A DNA stretch of 60,906 nucleotides. Origin: a virus. The notes below the pieces were generated by a model. That model saw only the letters and a program-made list of their open reading frames with translations, had not been told where the DNA came from and ran no database searches. The translations under genes were made by a program, and so were the position numbers. Where the stretch lies: positions 1-60,906 of the IMG/VR virus record IMGVR_UViG_3300036766_000064. One strand, 5' to 3'. Within the stretch, counting starts at the first letter, position 1; every line of letters begins with the position of its first letter. Positions 10,701 through 15,647 of this stretch are shown piece by piece.

Positions 10701-11803
10701 TGGGCGGTGGTAAAGGCAGGGGCGGTAACCGGAGCGGCCGATGTGGAAACAACCTGATTGGCGGCAGCGACAGCTTCGCCTACGCTACCGGTGTTGAGGA
10801 TGAGAGTGACGCCAGCGACGAGATCGGCGGGGGTCTCAACCTTGGGTTGAGCGGGCGGTGCAGGTACGGCTTCCTGCCGACCCGGCAATATGTTTGCCCC
10901 GCCGCCCATGACGCCGCCGACCAGCATTCCCATTGCCGCTTGATTGCCGACTCCCTCATCCCACGGTTTTCCAAGGGCGACGTTTTGCGCAATCGCTTCC
11001 TGTGCGGACTGCGGCAATTCCTCAAAAATGCCTTCCGACAATATCCCGCCGGATACACGTTTGAGCAAGCCCGGTTGTTTGGCAAGGGCAGTGGTTGACC
11101 CACCACCGGCGAGCCATGTATCGATGTCGGCGATTCCGAGTTTCTTGGCGAGTCGCCCACCGGCGAACCCAATAGCCCCGGTCAGCGCGCCACTTCCAAC
11201 CATGAGCGCAGATTGCGATCCGGTCAACAAGCCATCCGGCGTTTCTTGCCTGAGTTGTTCGGTATTCTGCCCGGCTGTTACGACACCCTCGCCGATCGCA
11301 CCGGCAACCAATGGCGAGATAATACCTGGCGCGCGCTTTACAAATTCTCTCGCGACGCCGGCACCACCGAGCATTGATGGCGCAGATTCAACCGCGGAAT
11401 GCAATATGGTTGAAGGATTCTGAAGCGCCGCCTTGATTGTGGCAAAAAAGCCCGGGACCTTAACCGCCTCGTTCGCCGCCTGCTGTGCTGGTGTGTAATA
11501 TTGATCCAGCAATGCCTTGGCTTCTTTGGGACGGAAACCCGCTTCTTCTGCGAGTTTTCCGGCGTGGCCAAAGGTCAATAAATCGGCGATGCCGACTATT
11601 GCTTCTGGCACACCGATTGCGCCCTTTGCGGCGGTCAACCCAAGATCGGCAATACCTCCAACAAAACCACGGGTAGCGGTCGCGGATTCTGATGGCTCAT
11701 CGTGTGGAACATCGAAGCCAAAAAGGCTCTTGCGCACCGGTTGATCCGGTACTGCAATCGATGGTTCATCCGGCGAAACATCAAAGCCGAAAATACTTTT
11801 CAT
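1784..11803 (-). CDS. Giant polyvalent internal virion protein (3339 aa)
   Basis: One reading frame of 3339 residues, the largest gene in the window and the last of the late operon. It starts with a repeated FGFDV peptide (residues 4-8 and about 28-32). An Ala/Gly-rich part with hydrophobic stretches follows (about 50-330), then a long Pro/Glu/Ala-rich linker with coiled-coil character (about 330-1130). HELLH sits at 1262-1266, an EFQSDW region at about 1680, HELGVH at 2105-2110 and a second HELLH at 2348-2352. The C-terminal third resembles the LPD38-type region of phage polyvalent proteins (from memory) and carries one hydrophobic segment near residue 3035. Bcep22-like phages carry a comparable giant virion protein. 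Probable role: ejected with the DNA, with zinc-peptidase-like modules acting in the envelope or cell. Family-level function is inferred. Confidence 0.8.
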   Translation of the reverse strand: MKSIFGFDVSPDEPSIAVPDQPVRKSLFGFDVPHDEPSESATATRGFVGGIADLGLTAAKGAIGVPEAIVGIADLLTFGHAGKLAEEAGFRPKEAKALLDQYYTPAQQAANEAVKVPGFFATIKAALQNPSTILHSAVESAPSMLGGAGVAREFVKRAPGIISPLVAGAIGEGVVTAGQNTEQLRQETPDGLLTGSQSALMVGSGALTGAIGFAGGRLAKKLGIADIDTWLAGGGSTTALAKQPGLLKRVSGGILSEGIFEELPQSAQEAIAQNVALGKPWDEGVGNQAAMGMLVGGVMGGGANILPGRQEAVPAPPAQPKVETPADLVAGVTLILNTGSVGEAVAAANQVVSTSAAPVTAPAFTTAQANELVRGARNQQGDEAIAQAEDANAAQVAEESRVGIGAGLRTVLPAQATPGAEPTAMELAMQRAREARVAKDQAELDDLIRTEGGDALYRRMQLMKPQEAPGSIEAPAPAQTPAGEPVAQPSPIPAVTAPISEETVATGQQEEARPAHSSAEPATPTIAGKPVEQAEIDRRALPAVKEQLFAQWGDQSHPVDSIEDASRKWEAFRDKSGAGVSEVGNGVVVVDQTGKEVALVSYNGRVWEPGPYKSGRTPLYVPDGERVSAIVSRDTIAPQQSGAWTSGPVLVDGKPTGATLHTGDTGTIRGTPITADRTSFAAFKPGQTEAMGYATTLDEAKAMLVAPTSPAPAIDQSDETPVFRTKLDAAKAAKKIEKAGGGAQVVVPHPTKKGAFAIEPRPEATPKQAAARAAASDRWKKANADRRRPNPAKDSLNEWIAKRGGITLAERMDITGDDKNRAYNATQWLFRNGGEQVDELASRAHEDGYLTDEEINDVDGGVAALKARIREEFDGHKLHHSTYNGAAFTGPSEGDALMKDAYRLRIDDTGMSLDQIRAAVQQADETEATIAEAESNEEARLEREAIQADNILSEEDYADLADFESIEPDAQAAAGSDAHSAEQAIGENATDLAQVAEKPAARNQDSLELEAQSPEEARLEAERIADIAAREAADETNAAARQRRAANKAEQDRRAAEIIAEREAAKKAEVDALAAQPLELGQEAPAPVVKKVTPTEAAGQEDLFSQPANTLSPADLLRAAAAKMDEQAKPKEQGPAPSLANNMKQAQETGPHDDPSAAEAQMVQAAVEGKTIVDAARFIAESAPSEDFRLIGQRVLVQLQNLIAAGMQFEFHVAHIGEQVPIELIGTRGLTLRLRNSETTQVWVQGADVGGLVGASYEVVLHELLHAATQTAIYVGARNIATGTKLQENVTDLYAVTVAIQRHLSERIAAVGNDFGKLSQFEEYVARSLNNATASPGEIVSWALTNRAMQTYLDGIQVKGKNLWSEFVSAIRKFLGLPEKSESALSEVLRITDNLLDTPAVQLLSMADQIGMPTQINRAGGMVNNTAAQPEPKPPAPLFSRGQAEQPAPIFYSELARKIDALNMKIAPAAGWKEVLRGLVKKGVKQAEIDATGINDWLDLQGAKVTKEQVSNFLAQNGVQVTETELGNSDFTSELRAERDALLARESSLSDREAARLADLNAIKNGFGVEAGRDPKHSLYQLPGGENYRELLLRLPDTAKIPDGYRIEKGPEEHQWLTYNRDGMVIDDHTTEAAARESVFANYGEKQSVFRSSHFDQPNVLAHIRFNERTDAQGKRVLFVEEFQSDWAQKGKKEGFTGKREGKLPSDMQVRKVDREEAEIYGEQEGSWALFDSTNEMVVPVGPGTMTEAAARRAAVEQATDAGVALEHFGGASDSGVPSAPFVTKTEAWVALSLKRMIRYAAENGFDRVAWTTGIQQINRYPEALRQVADHISWKASEETNREVQIKKNGELLVRATVSKDGKVLDSNESKAFGKDLSELIGKPMAERVLNEQSGEIAGKDFTVGGKGMQDFYDKIVPNVANDVLKKLGGGRVGEVQLDTGKHVEYSVGRRDGDRRYGVTRRGMQEPNSYHYTLDEAMAERDRLSAKPPATAQPSFDITPEMREAALGGQALFNRGNESAAGGITGITEQTLRSEIAKAFSEKVADRIIGNVLIPLADQTQLPAHVVPFVRQGDTVYGFYDDKTDKTYAVLSNLNAENVRGLVMHELGVHYGFEKMLGATKYAKVMKRLDAMVKMGNKDAIEARTNAEKESVNAAQVPQETLAYLVQNRPTMNFVKEIIAAIKAFLFREFGIGANKLTADDLASLARGSVQRAGMERGVPSFAPAFAREAPSLGALTNDPSPEEAIRVQVGIEGKSAIDAAQFIVKTAPTKDYKLIALRVAMQLRRLEAAGMGFNLKVAHLGEPVHSQLAGQMRGITWRAFGSKETDIWVQGADVTGLVGVSYETVLHELLHAVTQSAIYIGQQPGNAALHKDIADLEDVHKAIQNHFNQRISGKKVGELDNRIERIVAQGHNSLRDLGEVVSWGLTNRSMQEYLESIPYQGGNLWTRFVSAIRKFLGLPVSADTTLSEILRITDRLLNAPVQQLLSVEMPTQINFSGGLLNNSRADEAAEGTPPATKVTMPKWAESESPEVQAALKKAGVIIEEKTLGERARELRTNFGKIFRQGLVDQFDPIKELGHREYMLARLTKATDGGLEAMMLYGKLKLDSGALNIENKDGGVLGLLQTLQGEHDRFFAWIAGNRAAQLKLAGKENLFTDDDISALKELNLGKMPDGTSRQAQYFKTKVQFDGYAKSVLDIAEQTGLIDRESRKIWEKDFYVPFYRVMEDGVGGPSISSGLVNQYAFKKLKGGSEGLHDLLGNTLQNWSHLLSASMRNQAARASLEAAAKLGVATEIPEKVKGSVAVLVDGKQHFYEVNDPFLLDAITSMEFSGFGGSAMKALATFKRWLTTGVTVNPAFRIRNIIRDSVAAIAQSDIGYNPIKNIATGWKATSHESEVRAQAMAGGGIIRFGTMLEGNRAEHVKRLIESGVHENTILDKQHKVVAMLQKAWDYYQEQGDRSENANRVALYMQLRERGMDHLEASYQARDMLDFSMGGQWAAIRFLTQTVPFMNARLQGLYKLGRAAQNDPKRMAYVVGAVTLASLALFLWNHDDDDWKKREEWDRDSYWWFKVGGVAFRIPKPFEIGAVASIAERVLEAFTSDERDPGKRFAKSLGGIISNNLSMNPVPQIVKPLIDLYANKDSFTGRDIETQGMERLSKDERIGGRTSLPAQLLAMLDVSDQLSPVQIDFMIRAYFGWVGSSAMTALDYGMRPMAGKPDKPAMKLKDVFLAGNFVETLPTNSSRYVTQFYDQAKVIEEAYADYHAALKVGDREKATGIRESEGDKIVQYHRTEQVKRALGKINEKERLIEANRTYSTDTKRGLLDALDAQKNRLTEGLAR
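4290..5045 (-). repeat. Duplicated HELLH module, copy 2
   Basis: Residues about 2253-2504 of the giant protein, matching copy 1 at 7530-8305: IDAAQFI, WVQGADVTGLVG, VLHELLHAVTQSAIY, EVVSWGLTNRSMQ, FVSAIRKFLGLP and PTQINFSGGLLNN. The HExxH residues are intact in both copies. The two copies are clearly diverged, so the duplication is old and both are probably kept for use. Confidence 0.8.
7530..8305 (-). repeat. Duplicated HELLH module, copy 1
   Basis: Residues about 1167-1424 of the giant protein. The copy runs from a VDAARFI segment through WVQGADVGGLVG, VLHELLHAATQTAIY, EIVSWALTNRAMQ and FVSAIRKFLGLP to PTQINRAGGMVNN. It is colinear with a second copy at 4290-5045 in the same gene. HELLH fits the HExxH zinc-metallopeptidase signature. 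Confidence 0.8.
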
Positions 11804-11806
11804 TGA

Positions 11807-12907
11807 TCAAGGGCCCGGGTAGATGCGCGCGGAATTGGTCGACCCTACCGATTTCTCGTAAGCCGTTTGTGCTTTGCCGGCCGCCTCCTGCGCGTTTGCA
11901 AATTCCTTACTCGCCGCCTCGTATCCGGTCGGATCGCGTTGTCGTTGCGCGAGTCCGTAACCACGCAGTTTCGCGCTGGCAGCGGAAAGCCTTGAGCGCG
12001 CCGCATCGAGTTCCGGACCACCGGCAATGTCCGGCGCTTGCGGTTTTGCGGCTTGTGGCGGTGCCGCGGGAGAGTCTGGCTTCTTCTCAGCAGACGCCTT
12101 GCCTCCAGCCGCATCGCTCGCTTTGTTCTTGTCGAAGTTCGCCACGATACCGTCAAGAATCTCATCGCCGCCGACGATCTTGGATGCTTCAGCGTAACGC
12201 TTCGGATCGCTCTTGATCAGGTCGATGTCCTGGCGGGTAATCACAAAACCGGAATTACTTTGCGCGCCCATGCCCTGACCCTTCATGTGCGGGTACAGGT
12301 CATTCAGTCCATTCGGCAGCGTTTCCCCGTTGACGGACCAAGAAATAGATTTGTCTTTGCCCGGAACGGCCGGTTTCTTCCACCACAAACTCCCGCTTTC
12401 TGGTTGGTTTGCGACTGCGGGGTTCACCGTGCCAATGGCGCCTGATCGCGTATCAAGCAAGGTCACATTGCCATCGGCATCCTTCTCGAATTTGATATCC
12501 GGCAGGAGTGCTTTGTCGCCCTTGCCAATCCCCGCGCGCATGCTTTCCGCGTGAGCCTTGTAGTAATCGAGCAACTCAGGCGGTGTCTTGTCGGGTGCCG
12601 TGACAACAATCTTTCCATCCACGATTTCTGAAGCCCCGGGTGAAAGCGTGCGCGGCTCGCGCCTCTTGGTATCGACTTGGATATCTGCTTTCGCCTTCTC
12701 CAACGCGATGGCGCCCGGCAGCGCCGCAGCGTCCATCAACGGCCTGTTGATGATCCCGCGCTGTTCCTTGCCAATATCACGTTTGCCAGCCAATTCGTCT
12801 GCGAGTTTTAGCTTTTCCTCCTCGAGCGTTGCCTTGATGCCTTGAAGGCCGATATCGGCCGTAGCGTAACCAGCCGCTGCCAATCCCTGCCCGAAATTAA
12901 AGCCCAT
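11807..12907 (-). CDS. Probable internal virion protein (366 aa)
   Basis: A protein of 366 residues beginning MGFNFGQGLAAAGY. I chose ATG 12907 because AGGAGG stands just upstream, whereas a longer frame to 12952 would run deep into the previous gene. After a short hydrophobic start there is a charged helical region (about 20-60), a central mixed domain with WKKPAVPG and WSVNGETLP, and an Ala/Lys/Pro-rich C-terminus. It ends three bases before the giant gene. No family recognised; position among internal virion genes suggests it is packaged or assembles with the giant protein. Confidence 0.7.
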   Translation of the reverse strand: MGFNFGQGLAAAGYATADIGLQGIKATLEEEKLKLADELAGKRDIGKEQRGIINRPLMDAAALPGAIALEKAKADIQVDTKRREPRTLSPGASEIVDGKIVVTAPDKTPPELLDYYKAHAESMRAGIGKGDKALLPDIKFEKDADGNVTLLDTRSGAIGTVNPAVANQPESGSLWWKKPAVPGKDKSISWSVNGETLPNGLNDLYPHMKGQGMGAQSNSGFVITRQDIDLIKSDPKRYAEASKIVGGDEILDGIVANFDKNKASDAAGGKASAEKKPDSPAAPPQAAKPQAPDIAGGPELDAARSRLSAASAKLRGYGLAQRQRDPTGYEAASKEFANAQEAAGKAQTAYEKSVGSTNSARIYPGP

Positions 12908-13457
12908 TTTGTCCTCCTGGCGGGGGCGCCCCAGACGCTTGCGGTTGCCCATTCGAGGTCAACGGCACCTTTTTAAGCGCCGCCATCTTTGCCGGATCTC
13001 CCATGATGCCGTGAACCTGTTGCGTCAACTTCGCCATTTGGTCGTGGCTCACTCCAACGAACGGCAGGATTGTTTCAGTGAACAGTTGCGTCGCTTGGTC
13101 AAGCTCGTCTTTGCCAACCGTGACAATTCCAGCCTTGTCTGCGTAGTCGAGAGCCTGCAACATGAGCGTCGCGGCAGCCGGAATCATTGCCTTCACCGGC
13201 ATGGTTCCCTTGGCCCGGCGTTTCAATAGCCCGATCACACCGATCGCACCCTTGACACAATCAGTGATCGGGTCTCTGCTCTGGTGAAGCGAAGCGAGAA
13301 TGCTGTCCTTGCCCTTGTCGAGCCCGACCTTCAACCCGGCGATGACAATTTTCATGTAGTCATTCCGCAGTTCGGGCTTGAGATTATTCTCGATATATTG
13401 CTCGGCTTGCTTCAACAAAGGGTTGGCAATATTCGCACTGTTGATGAGTCCACTCAT
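12897..13457 (-). CDS. Probable internal virion protein (186 aa)
   Basis: A mostly helical protein of 186 residues: LLKQAEQYIENNLKPELR near the start, a hydrophobic helix with GAIGVIGLL at about residues 70-77, another at 95-105, and a Gly/Pro-rich tail. Its start overlaps the stop of the preceding gene and its end overlaps the next start, so it is translated with them. No family recognised. Confidence 0.65.
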   Translation of the reverse strand: MSGLINSANIANPLLKQAEQYIENNLKPELRNDYMKIVIAGLKVGLDKGKDSILASLHQSRDPITDCVKGAIGVIGLLKRRAKGTMPVKAMIPAAATLMLQALDYADKAGIVTVGKDELDQATQLFTETILPFVGVSHDQMAKLTQQVHGIMGDPAKMAALKKVPLTSNGQPQASGAPPPGGQNGL

Positions 13458-14458
13458 ATCGGTTTCCCCGTGACGGTGTTGATGACCTGGGCTTGGCGGT
13501 TGGACCCTGGCGGCGTGTAGGACGGCGGCGGTTGCCCGACCCTGAATACGTCTCGGCGATTCGGGTCAACGACCGCAGTAGGTAATGGACGGTTGATGTT
13601 CTCGATCTCGGCATTCGTAAGATTCGCATTTGCGCTGTAATAATCCGCCTGCGCGGTCTTGCTCTTGTCGAAGGCACCGCCGACAAAGGAGCCAACGGTT
13701 TGCATTGCGCCGTATGCCACCATCGGGTTGTCCTTCGCAAATGTCGATAACGGTTTTGCGTAGTCACTGAGCGTCTCGAATATCCCCTTCGATGCAACTT
13801 TTTCAATATCGCCGCTGATCTTGGCCGCGTCTCCGAGCGTTGCGGCATTGCTGGCACCGGTAGCAGCATTTGTGACAGGCACCTCGCCGGTAACGGGGGC
13901 GGCGGTTTGCAAAGGCGTAGCTTGCGCGGCAGAATTAACTAGCCCGGTCGCTGCAGGATTCGCCGTCGTTGCAGGAGTCACAGCAGGTGGCGCGGCTGAT
14001 CCAGCCGGCCCTTGCCCGACCGGTAATGTATCTTCCATACCGACGCTCAACTGCTCCGGTGTGAGTTTGCTGACCAAACCTGCATCGACGCTCGCGGCTT
14101 GTGTCCCGGTCAAGTCGCCCATGGTGGAAGTACCAAAATCCCCAAGCATCCCGGCGCTGCTCGCCAATGCCCCCACTCCACCGACCAGTCCGATGATGCC
14201 GCCGATCTTCACCAGCTTGTCATTGCCGGTGATAACCCCGATCCCCGCTGTAATCGCCCCGACTGCCGCCATTACTTCAAACGCGGTCATGGCCATAATG
14301 CCGACCGTCGCAATCGTGGCGCCGGCATACACTGCCGCCGCGAGGACGACCACCGGCATTTCACGTCTACCGAAGGCAGGACCGCCATACGGGTCCCCTA
14401 CCGGATACTCCGCAGACAGGGCGCGGGATACCGCGATGCTCATATAGGTTTTACGCAT
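13454..14458 (-). CDS. Membrane-active internal virion protein (334 aa)
   Basis: A protein of 334 residues. ATG 14458 is preferred (AGAGGA upstream, beginning MRKTYMSIAV); a longer frame would overlap the upstream gene by about 60 bases. Residues about 36-110 are a run of Ala/Gly/Val/Ile-rich segments (VVVLAAAVYAGATIATVG, IGGIIGLVGGVGALASSAG) that could insert in membranes, as in podovirus ejection proteins. The middle is Ala/Thr/Pro-rich and low in complexity. Role in DNA ejection is inferred from composition and place, not homology. Confidence 0.65.
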   Translation of the reverse strand: MRKTYMSIAVSRALSAEYPVGDPYGGPAFGRREMPVVVLAAAVYAGATIATVGIMAMTAFEVMAAVGAITAGIGVITGNDKLVKIGGIIGLVGGVGALASSAGMLGDFGTSTMGDLTGTQAASVDAGLVSKLTPEQLSVGMEDTLPVGQGPAGSAAPPAVTPATTANPAATGLVNSAAQATPLQTAAPVTGEVPVTNAATGASNAATLGDAAKISGDIEKVASKGIFETLSDYAKPLSTFAKDNPMVAYGAMQTVGSFVGGAFDKSKTAQADYYSANANLTNAEIENINRPLPTAVVDPNRRDVFRVGQPPPSYTPPGSNRQAQVINTVTGKPI

Positions 14459-14478
14459 GGCAATCCTCTTGGTTTGTC

Positions 14479-15249
14479 TCACACGATCCACAGGTGAGCG
14501 GTTTTTGCACCGACGATGTAGGTCTTGTTTGGGCGCCAATTCCCCATGTCAAAGCCGTGGGACACGATGCGGGTGCCTCGTTTCAGCTTGAACAGCGCAG
14601 GGCGCAGGCGCAAATTGAGGTCCGGGAGCAGGTACATTGAGATGACCGTGGCCGACGACAGATCCGCATTAAACAGGTCGTCATGCACGAACGATGCAGG
14701 AACGTTCGCGCTAACCGCAGCCTTTCGCGCCATCGACACCAAATCCGGGTTCGCTTCGTAGCCGATGGCTTCGGCGCCGCGCCTTGCTGCCTCGATCACG
14801 ATGCGACCATCCCCGGAACCAAGGTCAATCAAGGTATCTTCTGGTCCGAGTTCCGCCATGTCGAGCATACGATTCACCACGGCCCGCGGGGTCGGCCACC
14901 AAATCACGTTTTTCCCGGGCTGCCCGATTGCAGGAATGAATCCGGTTTCACTATCGCCGGTCGTGAAGGTGTCCTCCGCCGGATTGAAATGCTCTTTGGT
15001 AATGCGCAATTCGGCTTGCAGAACTTCATTCACCGATGGCAACGGCAGGGCATCGACTTCCGCCTCAGTGGTCTGCGGCCGGATCTGCCGCAGCATGAAC
15101 AGGACGTAATGGAAGTCCCCGATTGCATTGAACTTCAGGCAGTAATCCACCTTGGATTGCGCGAACAGCCCACGGCGCATCCCCACATTCATCGGGGGCA
15201 AGGTATCCAGATCCACTTCATCCGTACCAATCGTCAAAATGGTGCTCAA
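14479..15249 (-). CDS. Class I SAM-dependent methyltransferase in the virion operon
   Basis: A protein of 256 residues. The start is TTG 15249 with AGAGGAGGG just upstream; a longer ATG frame lacks this and overlaps its neighbour. The C-terminal half is a Rossmann methyltransferase: motif I DLGSGDGRIVIEAA (about residues 140-153), an acidic E-A-N-P after strand 2, HDDLFNADLSSATV, then YLLPDLNLRLRP and RIVSHGFDMGNW. This pattern is typical of bacterial class I methyltransferases related to protein-lysine methyltransferases, so a protein substrate is plausible. The N-terminal 110 residues are of unknown type. It sits between two structural genes, which is unusual for an enzyme. Confidence 0.8.
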   Translation of the reverse strand: MSTILTIGTDEVDLDTLPPMNVGMRRGLFAQSKVDYCLKFNAIGDFHYVLFMLRQIRPQTTEAEVDALPLPSVNEVLQAELRITKEHFNPAEDTFTTGDSETGFIPAIGQPGKNVIWWPTPRAVVNRMLDMAELGPEDTLIDLGSGDGRIVIEAARRGAEAIGYEANPDLVSMARKAAVSANVPASFVHDDLFNADLSSATVISMYLLPDLNLRLRPALFKLKRGTRIVSHGFDMGNWRPNKTYIVGAKTAHLWIV

Positions 15250-15269
15250 GTGCCCTCCTCTCAGGTTTG

Positions 15270-15647
15270 TCAAACGTGCCGCAATTTTTCCATCTTGTAA
15301 TAAATGCAATACTCGTCCTGCCGTTCTGGCTTGAAACCAATTAGGCGGTTAAATCGGTGCTGGCGCTCGTCCTCGATCGGCGTCTTGGTTCGCGCGCAGC
15401 CATACCGTTCGATCAACGGTGCAAGATAACGCCTCACATCAGCCCGCGTGATTCGATGCCCGGTGCCAAACGTGGTGAAATGAAACTCCTCGCCCTTGGT
15501 CAATGTCACCCAAACCAAGGTGCCATCCACTTCGTGCGGGGTAATGGTCCAACCATCGAGACTTTGCAGAAATTGTTCTTTCGTGATGTAAAGTAAAGGC
15601 TCTGTCTGTCGCCATAGCAGATCGGTAAGGTGGCTAGTCTGGTCCAT
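15270..15647 (-). CDS. Hypothetical, possible acyltransferase-fold protein
   Basis: A protein of 125 residues from ATG 15647, overlapping the upstream stop by 14 bases. A longer frame to 15734 only reads the neighbour's Gly-rich tail out of frame. Its ending (RFNRLIGFKPERQDEYCIYYKME) resembles the last strand-helix-strand of GNAT-like proteins and of T7 gp13-type virion proteins. This is a weak resemblance by eye. A T7 gp13-like role in assembling internal proteins is possible. Confidence 0.5.
   Translation of the reverse strand: MDQTSHLTDLLWRQTEPLLYITKEQFLQSLDGWTITPHEVDGTLVWVTLTKGEEFHFTTFGTGHRITRADVRRYLAPLIERYGCARTKTPIEDERQHRFNRLIGFKPERQDEYCIYYKMEKLRHV

Noticed and set aside
1784-11803. Virion RNA polymerase of the N4 type
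   Set aside because: Size is similar and the capsid protein is N4-like, but I see no T7-like polymerase motifs; HExxH and LPD38-like parts point to another kind of giant protein.
14479-15309. Longer start for the methyltransferase (ATG 15309)
   Set aside because: It overlaps the upstream gene by 40 bases; TTG 15249 has a strong ribosome site.
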